Source: Peribolospora baueri
Lineage: Eukaryota; Basidiomycota; Peribolosporomycetes; Peribolosporales; Peribolosporaceae
Length of the DNA stretch: 64,000 nucleotides
Assembly: GCA_029717555.1 (NCBI GenBank)
Contig: JAMDHS010000056.1
Span: forward strand, 62,001-126,000
Direction: 5' to 3'
Shown here: piece by piece, positions 34,832 through 49,386 of the stretch
How positions within the stretch are numbered: position 1 is the first letter of the stretch
Layout of the letters: the number at the start of each line of letters is the position of its first letter
Notes under the pieces: generated by a model
The model's database searches: none
Seen by the model: the letters and a program-made list of their open reading frames with translations, nothing else
What the model was told of the DNA's origin: nothing
Program-made: the position numbers and the translations under genes

Positions 34832-35080
34832 GTTGACAATCTGCTGCCTGCGCAGGAGAACAATGCGATCGATGGTAGAGGGGCGAGAAGAAGTGACGCG
34901 AGAGACAGGTCCACAAAGGGGAGGGCGACGGCCGAGCAAAGAGAAGAGACGTTGACCGGGGGCGAGGGGGGTGGAGGCGGATGCGGACACGGACGCGGGA
35001 GTGGCGCGCAGGAGAGGCGAAGAAGGCAACAGGAGACGGGAAGGGTAGGAGGACAAGGCGGTGAGCCGGGTTGCAGTCAT

Positions 35081-36010
35081 GACTGGATGCCTAGAGCGGA
35101 CGGGCGAAGGAACGACGTACGAACGAGCAGAAGGACGGCGCGACGAAGGTAAAACGAGGCGCGAAGGTGGAGGTGGGAAAGGAAGCTGGGACGTGACTAG
35201 AAGCCCTGGGCAACGCTGGCTATCGCACGAGAATTGCAGGTAGGCGGCTTACCTTGGTAAGTGTCTTGAGTGTAGATGAGAGAACGACGGTGTGCGAGGT
35301 GGGAGAAGGACGGAGCGGGCTGGCTGCCGACGTGGGCGGGTTATGCTCCTGGCCGATCACTCCCCGCAGTCGACGCCTGCTAGCTGGCGTAGGGGAAGGT
35401 ATGCGGCGGAGATGAACGGGGAAGCGCGGGATTCGGCGTTCGGGCCGCGGGTGCGAGGGCCGACCGTGGATTCGTGCGAGTCAAGGCACGCAAGGCCGGC
35501 GGCCTGCAGGCCGATCACATGGTGGTGATGATGGTGCTGCTGCTGCATAGCGACGATGATGATGATGGTGATGACCAGCTGCCGGCTTGGGCCACACTTG
35601 TCGGAGCTGTCCAGCGTTCGGCTTGCTGGCTGTCATTATCCAGCTGCGTGTCATATGTCGTCCCCCGCGATGGGCGGAGGGCCGAGTCTAGTGCGCCCCA
35701 CGGAGCTTGGAGCCCCAAACTGAAATTCGACGGACGGAACCGTCGCTAGGACCGCTTGGACAGTGCGGGTGTACCTCTTATCCGTGTCTGCAAATGCTTC
35801 CTGGAAAAACTGTCGGCCCTGATCGAGACCGCTGGCGATGCCACTGCTATTTCTCCCCTTCCTCTTCTTCCTCCTCATCCTTCAGCCTCCTCGCACCCTC
35901 CTTCGCCCCTCTTCAACGGCCAGCCAGCAACGTCGCTCGTTCTGGCTCCTTCCCCCCACCAGGCCTGGCTTTGTCCGTCGCTCTCATTTTCGCCCCTTCT
36001 CCGCGCACGC
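35081..36010. promoter_or_regulatory. divergent promoter, peroxiredoxin / MFS transporter
   Basis: 930 bp between the upstream peroxiredoxin ATG and the transporter ATG. It contains short CAT/GAT-rich stretches near 35.52-35.58 kb (ATGATGATG) and a pyrimidine-rich run directly before the transporter. I see no clear TATA box. Confidence 0.5.
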
Positions 36011-38226
36011 ATGTCCAGGTCGCAACTTCAGCCAGCGACTCACCCGGAGGAACCCCAGTCCTCGATGTTTACGAGGCCTGGAGATGAGGCGAGGGACGTC
36101 GACGTCGAGGACAGAGGGAATCAGGCGCTGGACGACCCGAGCGAGGTCGTCGTCAGCGATGATCCTAACGACCCTCTGGTGAGCATCTTCCTTCATTTCC
36201 CCTTGCGCGTGCGTTTGGCTCGCGTAGGCAGGTCTGGCGCTCATGTCCATCCCTCGTTTTTTTCGCCGAATTCTCTCTTCTCCTGGCCACGCCCACCCCC
36301 GCCCACAGAACCTGCCTCTTTGGAGAAAAACTACCATCCTCTGCACCATCACGCTTGCCTCGTTCGTCGGCAACTACGTAGCAGCCGCCCACCTGACGGC
36401 CTTCCCCGAGGTCGCACAGTACTACGGCGTCGGTATCCCATCGGCTGCTAACGCCATCGGCATCGGCATCCTCGGCCTAGGCGTCGGCCCGCTCTTCTTC
36501 AACCCTCTCTCGCGCACCGTTGGCCGGCGTCCGACCTATATCCTCACCAGCGGCCTCTTCTTTGCCATCACCTTCTGGATCGCCTTCTCCCGGTCCTACC
36601 ATTCCTTCGCCGCGGCCAGGTTCTTCGCCGGCGTCACTGCCTCACCCTTCCAGACGCTCGGCTCGACAACCATCTCGGACATTTACAGGAAGGAAGTCCG
36701 CGGCTTCGCCATCGCCCTATGGTCTTTGGGCATTGTCGCTGGGCCGCTCATCGCGCCGTTCATCGGCGGTCTGGTCATGCTAAGACAGAAATGGCGTGAG
36801 TCTGCCCGCCGTCGCTCTTCGTCCGTCCTCCGTCGTTGTCTCGTATCCGCTCATTAAGATACTGGCCCCTCCCCTTTTCGCTCGTCTCTTCCAGAATGGC
36901 TCTACTATATAACCATCATCATGGCCGGCACCTGCTTCATCTCCTTCCTCGTCCTAGTCCCTGAGACGCTCTACACTCGCCACGTCGTCTCCACGCAACA
37001 GCTCAAAGCCAAAGCCGAAGTTGGCTACATCGAGGATGCCAACTCCAAAGCTACCGCCGGAGGTGGCGTCTCCTCCATCTCTTCTTCTCCTACCTCCGCT
37101 GACGCTGGTGCTACGGCTCACGATCAAGAAGACCCTGAGAAAGGCGCGGAAGGCAAGGAGGCCGGGGAGACCGAGGAGGCCAAAGCGCTCACCATCGGCA
37201 AGCTCGGCCCGACCTGGATGCCCTGGTCGAGGCCAGGAGTGTTCGCGTACATGATCGTCAGGCCGCTCGAGATGAGCAAGTACTTGCCCATCCTCTTGCC
37301 ATCCATTTACTACGCCCTCGTCTTCGGCTGGAGCGTCGGTTTGGTAAGTGCTCGTGTCTTCCTAGGCTTTATTTCGTCCGTCGTTCTGGGATCGGACGCG
37401 TTCGTTGATCGAGCGACTGGCCGCCACACGCGAAACAGACCGTGACGGTGCCGCAAGTGTTCGCAAAGCCCCCTTACGGATTCAAGCCGAGCATCATCGG
37501 TACCTCCTTCCTGGCCATGTTCATCGGCGCGGTCATCGGCAAGTTCGGCGGCGGCATCGTCGGAGACCGCACCGTGACCTTTTTGCAGTGTAGGAACGGA
37601 GGCGTGAGGGAGCCTGAGTTTAGGCTATGGGCCATGGTGAGTCGACTGGCTCTTCTTCTTTCCAAGCCGCTCCTCAGTCCGTGCCCATGCTCGACCTCAC
37701 ACTTTGGTATCCCACCATGTGTTTTTTTCTTACCTCATCCAGGTCCCTCCGCTTATCCTGCTCCCCCTTGGCCTACTCCTCTACGGCATCGGTATCAACG
37801 ACCAAAAGCCCTGGCCGATGCCCTTAGTCGGCACCGGCATCTATTATTGCGGCGTCACGGCAGCGACGGGATTGATCCAGACGTACATCGTAGACTCATT
37901 TGTGAGCGAGTCGATGAATGGAATTGCCACTTTCAACTTGTGAGTCAAAATTGAACTTTTCCTCCTCGTACGCTCTCGCTCACCTTCTTCTTTCCTCTTC
38001 TTCTCCTTCCATCCGCTCCTTCACTCCAAGGTACAAATGTGTCTTCGCCTTCGCCGTCCCCTTCTTCGTCCCCGAGTGGGCGCTCGCCAAGCCGGGAGAC
38101 GCGACCAAGTCGTATATCACCCAGGCCATGCTCGCCTTAGGCCTCGGCATCCTTCTCACCTTCGGTTTCATCCTCTGGGGCGCTAAACTGCGGAGACTGC
38201 AGCGCATGCCGACGCATCACCGCTGA
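36011..38226 (+). CDS. MFS transporter, DHA1-like drug/polyamine efflux family
   Basis: Plasma-membrane H+ antiporter of the fungal DHA1 (12-TM) type. Exons 36011-36178, 36309-36795, 36895-37343, 37439-37636, 37743-37939 and 38031-38226 agree in phase and give about 564 aa. A 56-residue acidic cytosolic N-terminus precedes TM1. Signature features include PLSRTVGRRPTYI (the TM2-3 loop motif A type), LWSLGIVAGPLIAPFIGG (motif C like) and PYGFKPSIIGTSFL. RNGGVREPEFRLW lies between the later helices, as in fungal multidrug MFS proteins. The central loop is long, Ser/Glu-rich and about 70 residues. The last helix ends in a basic tail (KLRRLQRMPTHHR). The substrate cannot be told from sequence. Confidence 0.88.
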
Positions 38227-38937
38227 GCGTAGTGAGATCATATAAGATCGCAGCGAAGCGGTGGCCTGTCTCTCCCACCACGCACTCCACTCTCCCTTTA
38301 TCCCGTTCTCCCGTGCATTGCTAGTTCCTGTCCAGTCCTGTTTGTCCTGCCCTAGTCTGCTGCGCTCCGCTTCCCAATCCGATTCTCACCTTCCGGTCGG
38401 GCCCATACCTATATCCTGTCCACATCTGTCCGTCCGTTTCTCCGGATCACCTGGCCCTCTCAAAGAAGCCAACCCAAAGTCAGCACGGTCTCGCACAATC
38501 GCGCTCGCTGCGTTGCGTGTGGCATCATCTATCCGACTGATATACCTACGCCTCCCAGGGCGTCTGGGTCGAAGACACCCCCGTCTCTAAACGGCCCCTA
38601 TCTCCGATGAAGCCGAAAACAGGCAACGCGGAGTAAGTTGCAGATATCGGAACGACCACGTTGTCACTTGAACCATCCTGACGAAAGCGTATCCGTCCTT
38701 CGGGTCGCACAGAATGGCGCGAAGGCGACCAGAATGCGTTGGAGTAGGGGGAGGAGGGGGAGGAGAAGGAGGGCGGAGGGCATGGTAGATGGTCGAGGAA
38801 GACAGGTCGAGCGAGTGGAGCAGCGTCCCATTGACCATTGCTCCGTCTCCGGCTGCGGCGTCGCCGATACAACCCGGTCGGACGATCGCCACCGTCGCTG
38901 TTGCACCAGCAGGACACACCGGCCACCTTCCATCACC
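38227..38937. other. intergenic between MFS transporter and Skn7-like gene
   Basis: 711 bp holding the transporter 3' UTR and the promoter and 5' UTR of the Skn7-like gene. The 38.74-38.78 kb part is a GGA/GGGA-rich purine tract. No RNA gene or clear promoter element was seen. Confidence 0.55.
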
Positions 38938-41900
38938 ATGTCCGCCAATTACCCCACACCGTCGCACCGGGGCGGGGGATGGGCCCATGACCCTAACGCA
39001 GGCGTCCATCCACAATCACAACATCAACACCACCACCAGCCGTCACCCTGGGCCCCACCGCAGGACGCACAGCAGGCGCCGATGTACGGGCAGCAAACGT
39101 CGATGTATGGCCAGCAGCCGGACATGGGCAATCAGGACGCCCATATGTTCTCCCAGCAACACCACCTCCAGCAGCAGCAGTACTACCAGCTGCCAGCGCA
39201 CGACCAGCAGCCCCAGCCAGGTCAGATACATCACAACCAGGCGTCCACCCAGCACCAACCCACTCCGATCGCCGCCGCTCAGCAACAGCAGTTCTACCCT
39301 CCCCAACCGCATGGACGACATCCCCTCCCCGTGCATGCGCCTTATCAGCCCCTCGAGCAGCTGCCGTACCATCTTCATCCCACCGCCGCGACGACGGCTC
39401 AGCAACATTACGACCAGATCTCCTCGCGCTCGGCCCCACGAGACATCGCTCACAAGCGGGCGCCTGCACCCACGACGACCGTGACGGCGACCAGGAGACA
39501 CAAGAAGGGCGCGACCGCAGGAACGGCGAAGGGATCCGGGTCGGCAGTGCCGTCCGGTTCAGGATCTGTGCCGTCCACCTCCTCCGGCGCGGCGGTGGAG
39601 GGCGCGCAAGATGGAGCAGGGGAGGGGTATGAGGAGGGGGTCGCAGAGGGTAAGGCGCCAGGGACGGGGACTACGAGCGATTTTGTGAAGAAGCTATACA
39701 AGTAAGCTCGTGTTTGCATTTCTGCCTTTCCTCTTTGCGCGCGCGATCGAATGGGTTGGAGTCGTAGATTGGCCGTCGATCCTTTCCAATGGCCTAGGAA
39801 GGGAATTGGTGGACCTGACACTCCGTCTTCTTTAACCCCCGTCATCACTCGGTAGGATGCTTGAAGACCCCTTGTATGCGCATGTTGTTTCCTGGAATTC
39901 GACAGGCGAATCTTTCATCGTCAAGGCAAGTCTTTCCTCGAGTTGTTCGTGCCGTGGCTGTCGCTTTTCGCAAGTCACTCATCATCTTTCAACCCTGACC
40001 TCGCCTTGTTGTTGGTCCGCTCCTGTAGGATATGAACGACTTCACCAAGTTGGCTCTACCTCGACACTTCAAGCATTCGAATTTTGCGTCATTCGTCCGT
40101 CAGCTCAACAAGTACGATTTCCACAAGGTCAAGAGTGGGGAGGAAGGTGCTTCCCAATATGGAGAGCACGTGAGTATTCGCCGTGTCCCTAGTCTTTGCG
40201 TTTTTTATGGTCATGGGGCACCTAACGGGCTCATAAATATGTTTTCCGCGCCGACATGCTTTGTACGACTAGAGCTGGGAGTTCAAGCACCCCGATTTTC
40301 AGTGCGACAAGAAGGAGTTGTTGGAGAACATTAAGGTACAAGCTTAACGCCGCCGATAAATGCTCTTCACACGCCTTATTAACCGTCTTCATCTTTTTCC
40401 GTCTTTTTAGCGTAAGGTGCCATCACAGAAAAAGGCGAAGTTGCTGGATGCGGGGTCCGATGGCGCGCAAGAGGGTCCATCTGTACCGCTCTCAACTCCT
40501 TCCACCGAGCTTGCTCAGGCCGCCACCGCTTACAACGAGCTCAAGGCACAGGTGGAAAGCCTGACGAGAATTCAGGACACGATGAACACCCATATTTCGA
40601 CTCTTACCAAGAACTATCAGGGTGTCATTGGCGAGATGTTGACTTTCCAGAGAAACATGATCGTGAGTTGCTGTCTGCTGTCTGCTGTTTGCTCGGCTCC
40701 TCGGGTTCTCTCCGGTTTAAGTCGTCCAGTGCTGACGGCCTCCTGCTATAATCCGGCGCGTCTGTGATCCTCATCCTCCAGGCGCAAGATCAACTTATGC
40801 AGAATCTCATACAATATCTCGCCAACCTGGAGGCTGGTGAGTCGTTGGTTGTGCTCGCCTTTCGTCTATGACAATCCGTGGCTCACGGCTTTCTCTTGTA
40901 CCTCGATGCCCACAGACAGAAAGGTCGATACCTCCATCGCCGCAGGGGGCAGTGTCTCCAGCATTGAGAGCACACCCTTCGTGCCGTCGGACGAAGCTCA
41001 GGAGCTCATCACGTCATACACAGACGTGGCTCGTGCCAGTTTTGCCCAGATGAACGAGATCGCACGAAGAGCATCCCTCTCCAACTTTATCGGCCCGTCG
41101 CAACCGAACCACCATTCGTCTCACCCGCAGTTGCCGTCGTTGGATCAGCAGTCGCATGACCAGCACTTGTCCGACTTCCATGCTCCGTTCGACGACTCCT
41201 ACCAGCCGCATACGACCTACCAGTCAGCCCCTCACTCGGCCGCGAGTGCCGAATTTTCAAAGTCCCCTCAAAGCGCAGATTCCGCCATGTCAGCGGCGGA
41301 CACGCCCCATGACCTGGCCTCTCATCACCAGTCACAGGGTCAACAGCAGCGTCCGCACGGTCTGCCTCCGCATCAACACCAGCAGCATTCGTCGAGCTCG
41401 ATTAGAGCGGAAGGGCCACCGAAGGTACCTTCCTCAGAGACCGACGGCGGCAAGCTTCCGGCTTTTTACATACACCCGCCGCACTCCAACTTGTCTGATA
41501 ATACGCAAGACATGTTGGATCCGCTCGGTTCGGCGGGTGAGGATCCCAATGCTGCCAACGCGGCGGGAAAGGGCGGGTTGCGTGTGTTCACCGTCGGGAC
41601 ATTGATGCCGAAGAGGGAGTCTGAGGATCCTTCCTCTCCTCAGCGAGCGAGTCCCGGCGCGGGAGCGAAGGGCGCGTCGACTGGCGGAAGACGAGCGAGC
41701 GCGACTCCGAGAGGGGATGACCAGCCCTTCGGGATCATGGTCCCGCACCTTGACGAGCTTCCGAGCAGTATGCCGCGACTAGACGCGACCACACCGCAAG
41801 CCAGTCCTAGCGGCGCTGGTGCCACGGCAGGGGCAAACCCATTTCATCCCCAGCAAAGCAAGGATGGGACAAGAACAACGCCTGATGAAACGGAAGAAGG

Positions 41901-43110
41901 CTATGACAGCGGTACCAAGACCTTGCGCGTGCGCCGCTCCACCTACGTTCCCGGTTGGGCGGTGCCACCCAAAGTGCTCCTCGTGGAGGATGACGCGGTT
42001 TGCCGTAAGCTGAGCTCCAAGTTCTTGCAAGTGTTCGGGTGCGAGATCGATGTCGCTGTCGATGGCGTGAGCGCCGTTAACAAGATGAACCTAGAGAAGT
42101 ACGATTTGGTGCTCATGGTGAGTGATGTGAATCATCATTCGCGTTGCTGAATGAAGCGGAGGGCATTGTTGGTCACCCTTTGGCTGATGTCTCTTGTACC
42201 CTTCTGATTCCCCTTCTGCGGTGGTTCACAGGACATTGTCATGCCCAACCTCGACGGCGTGTCAGCCACTTCTCTCATTCGGCAATTCGATCCCATGACG
42301 CCCATCATCTCCATGACGTCCAACTCGAACCCGAACGAGATCTTGACGTACTTTTCTCATGGTGAGTCCGCGGCTGGGGATTCGCGAAAGCCTATCGTCC
42401 TCGGCAGGTGTTCACTGTTTCCCACGATGCGCGTCCTCGACCTACAGGCATGAACGATATACTCCCCAAACCTTTCACAAAGGAGACGCTGTTGAATATG
42501 CTCGAGGTGAGTGTTGTCGATTTGCATGTGTGCCATTAAAGGCGCAATCTCGCCTCACTTCTCAGCTTTCCTTCCTCTGGCTCGTTCCTGTCCACAGAAA
42601 CACCTCATCCATCTCAAGACGATGAAGCAAATGGCGGAGATCCCGAAAGCGCTCGGGTTGCCTCCATTATCGGAGGATGTCCTGCAAGAAGCACTTACGA
42701 CGGCCGCCGCGTCGTCGCATGCGAATGGAGGAAAGCCGCCAACGCCGCTGGCAGCCGGACTTCATTCTGGCAGCGCGGAGTCCGGCAAGGAGGCCACGCC
42801 GCAAGGCGAAGAGGTGGTCAATCCGCTGGCCGGCATGGGCTTCAGCGACGATGAGTACGTGACCATGCTTCAGAGCCTCATCGCCGCCGGCGCCGTCTCG
42901 GACAATTTCTCCAACCCGGCCTCTGCCGCCGTCTCTGCCAGTCTCGGCAGCATGGGGTCCGGATCTTCTTCGGGCAGAGGCAACGTCGGCAATGGCGGTG
43001 CGCCCGGACCGAGCTCGCTCAAGCGCCACCCTTCTAGTGGGATGCCTAGTGGCGTTGAGACGGAGCGTGCTGAAGGGCGCAAACGAAACAGGTCTGAAGA
43101 GATGGCATGA
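38938..43110 (+). CDS. SKN7: Skn7/Prr1-type HSF-response regulator transcription factor
   Basis: Two-component output regulator for oxidative and osmotic or wall stress, combining an HSF-type DNA-binding domain with a receiver. Exons 38938-39701, 39856-39925, 40029-40169, 40273-40335, 40411-40662, 40782-40836, 40916-42117, 42232-42361, 42448-42506 and 42598-43110 agree in phase, about 1,082 aa. In order: a Gln/His/Tyr-rich N-terminus (about 1-180); the HSF domain ([20 protein letters not shown], then [20 protein letters not shown] and KYDFHKV); a coiled coil ([20 protein letters not shown]); a long Ser/His/Gln linker; and a receiver ([20 protein letters not shown]) with the phospho-Asp in [13 protein letters not shown], the conserved Thr/Ser in SMTSNS and Lys in LPKPF. 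The intron after 39925 has a GC donor (GCAAGT). It is longer than yeast Skn7, mostly from the N-terminus and linker. Confidence 0.95.
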
Positions 43111-43779
43111 TCGCGAACGCGCGCACCTTGGCGGGTGTAGACGGATGGATAGCAGTACATGGACATTTTTTCTTCGTTATCTTGGGCTTTTTTTTCGCTT
43201 TGTGCTTTGCTCGTTCTAGCTCAGGTCTCTCCAGTCACCCGTTCCCTCCTGCCTAACATACTGGTCTCCCGCCGCCTTCGTCTGCCAGTGCGGCATTCTC
43301 GGCGCTTAGTCCCTTCTTCCTGTCCTTTTTCATACTCGGGTCTTACTCGTGGTGTGTGTGCGTGTCTCTCGTGCGCTTGGGATAGCTTCACCCTCGTCGG
43401 CTCTTATCTCATCCTCCGGCCTACTTCTTTAGTTGTCACATCTGCTTTCCCCAGCCTTTTCTTCCTCCCCCCTGCTCCTCGGTCGTCGGATGGTCCGCCC
43501 TCACCCTTGATTGGTGCAAGGGAGGCACGTAGATGTTCTGCCTGTATCACCATTTCGCTCTCCACCTCGGTCTCGGTTCGGTTCGGCGCTGTGCTGGTGC
43601 CACATGTCATGTCGTGTTGTGCCTTATTTAGTATGAGAAGATCATGCTTGCCCTCCTTTGCTCGTGTCCTTTCACTCATTCTCTCGTGCCACGACGCCCG
43701 ACGCACGAAGTCGAGGTAACGGTTGTTAGCCAAGCGGCAAAAATATGTGGGGTGGCAAGCGCAGAAATAATTTATGTCC
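43111..43779. other. 3' region after the Skn7-like gene
   Basis: About 670 bp of pyrimidine-rich sequence, including T-runs near 43167-43195, up to the tRNA. It is probably the 3' UTR and terminator of the upstream gene. I see no coding signal. Confidence 0.55.
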
Positions 43780-43894
43780 GCCGGAGTGGCCCAGCGGGTA
43801 GAGGCACGGTCCTTATAGAGTCGCATTTCCCCTTTTGGGAAAGCGTCTATACACTGCAAGGCCGCAGTCGTGGGTTCGAGCCCCACCTCCAGCA
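43780..43894 (+). tRNA. tRNA-Ile(UAU) with a 41-nt intron
   Basis: A cloverleaf can be drawn. The acceptor 5' strand is 43780-43786, the D arm has the A box TGGCCCAGCGG, and the anticodon stem is CGGTC at 43807-43811 pairing with GGCCG at 43860-43864. The anticodon TAT is at 43814-43816, the T arm is GTGGG/CCCAC around TTCGAGC (B box), and the acceptor 3' strand is CTCCAGC ending at 43893 with discriminator A. The intron (43818-43858) sits at the standard place, one base 3' of the anticodon. The acceptor stem has one C-A mismatch at pair 3-70. A T5 run beginning at about 43903 fits Pol III termination. Codon read: AUA. Confidence 0.88.
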
Positions 43895-44186
43895 CTCCAC
43901 ATTTTTGACATATTTACCCACGTTTCTTTCCACAGCCGTAACTTGCGCACACAAAAGCGTATTTACTTATTTTTTTTTCTATTCTTTTTGTCGCCGAGTC
44001 CCATTCCGTTCCTCACTGCCACTCCGCCGGTTTCTAAAACCTTCTCAAGCGCCATCCTATGTTCGAAAACGTTGAAATGGGACAAAACTACTGTACACGA
44101 ACGGCTTGCGAGCAAGGCCAATGGTCTAAGGTCCTATCCTATCGGTACAATGGGTGGAGGCAAGTCTGTCCCGGATGTCGCCGTTT

Positions 44187-48012
<3,826 letters not shown>

Positions 48013-48419
48013 GCTCGCTTTTTCCGTCGATCCATTCGCAGACGTGGTGGCACGCGTGATCGTGAATTCGCGGGACGCCGACGCGCCTCGGGACGGCCCG
48101 AGGAAAGAGCGAAGGTAGTCCAGCTTGGCTGCGGGCTCCAATCCGGAGCCCTGACCATGTGCGGACAAGACGGAAGAGGGGGGTGAGAGGTGTATGGGCG
48201 ATATGACGAGCGGACAACTGGCTGCCGCTTTGCCGTCCGCCGAGCGCTGGACTGCTTGGGAGGGAGGGGGGGGGGGGGAAAACCGAAAGCACGTGACTTT
48301 GCCACTTGCGATGCGAGTCGCTCTTTGCACGTGAGCGCACGTGATCTGGTCATTCCACCCACTTTCGTTCCATCCAGTTGAGCGCATGGTGTTCACATCA
48401 CGAACACGGCATATCAAAG
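48013..48419. promoter_or_regulatory. divergent promoter, MYST HAT / 88-aa protein, with three CACGTGA boxes
   Basis: Three CACGTGA sites lie at 48290-48296, 48328-48334 and 48338-48344, all in the same orientation. A run of thirteen G (48266-48278) sits beside them. CACGTG is the core of Cbf1/USF-type bHLH sites in fungi. The boxes lie inside an open frame of the MYST gene if the most upstream Met is used, which argues for a later start. Confidence 0.6.
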
Positions 48420-48827
48420 ATGTCATCCGCCCCACCACCGACAGCGGCAGAGACAGCAGAGCTGGAAGCGCTGCGCACCATGCGCGCGTCGCTGCAGTCG
48501 CTGAAATATTTTTCCGACGGTCTGTTGAAGGACTTGGAGGTCGCGAGGGCTAATTGGCGCGGTCTGGATGGTGAGCGCGTAACGAACGCGCTGCTGTGTT
48601 CAGGACGAGCGAGGCTGATCGTTTCGGCTAAAGGCCAATTTTCCGCGAACGCCGTCCGGATTGACAAGTCCGTTTCTTTTCTTTTCTGCATCGCTCTTTG
48701 AATCTCGTCAGAGGTTAGCCGAGCGTATTCGGACATCCGGTCGACGACGAGCGCGAGTGCAGGTGCCGAGGCGACTCGGAGCGGAAACTCTACTTCGGCT
48801 GGTACTGGCCGTACCAACCCATCCTGA
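48420..48827 (+). CDS. 88-residue coiled-coil protein, possibly a DASH-type kinetochore subunit
   Basis: Two exons, 48420-48570 and 48712-48827, joined in phase 1 by a GTGAGC...CAG intron. The product begins MSSAPPPTAAETAELEALRT, has an amphipathic helix of about 40 residues (SLQSLKYFSDGLLKDLEVAR, then ANWRGLDEVSRAYSDI) and ends in a Ser/Thr/Gly-rich tail (SAGTGRTNPS). The helical pattern, with L-E-x-A-R-x-N, resembles the first half of DASH subunit Duo1, but the later LLDxWxxILSQ part of Duo1 is absent. Dad2 is another candidate. The family assignment is weak; the gene model itself rests on an ATG, a clean intron and an in-frame stop. It is divergent from the MYST gene. Confidence 0.55.
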
Positions 48828-49386
48828 TGCGCATGGACAAAGGAAGAATGTCGCCGCCGTTTGTTTGTGAAATCGACACTTCGGTCCTTTAAACCGGGCG
48901 GCACGCAAGTTGATAGATAGATGGCCGCTTCGGCGACGTCGTGGTCGCCGGCCGTCGCCCTGGAGTCGTCTTCATATACAAGGATAGCCTGCAGGACTTA
49001 TTTCGGACACGTGCTGCGCGTCCTCTGCACTCCCGGCTACGGACCTCGGCAGACTCCCATCTCAAGCGTCACCTGCCGGCCAGCCAGCCAGCGTCGACGG
49101 ACACCAGAACTTGGCGTGTCCCACAACCCATCTCAGCCGTTCCGTCTTCCGATGCACTTTGGGAACGGACGATGCGCACGGCACGGTAGACATCCCGCTT
49201 ACGCTCTTTCCTCGTCAGCGGCCATCCGACGCGCTCGGGACTACGTGCAAACGAACGAGATGTATTCATGGTATATAGAAATGGAATGATGGCCCCCAAT
49301 TTATGCCCGTTAGTTCTAAGATCCCGATCCGATCATTCTTGTCTCCGTCGCATCGCCAGCGTGAAACCCTGCCAAAGTTCGCCCCA
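48828..49386. other. convergent 3' spacer
   Basis: 559 bp between the 88-aa gene and the hydrolase gene. It holds both 3' ends, and nothing else was recognised. Confidence 0.55.

Noticed and set aside
48013-48438. Start of the MYST gene at 48387 or 48438
   Set aside because: The open frame would overlap the start of the divergent gene and contain its three CACGTGA boxes and the G13 run. A downstream start is more likely.
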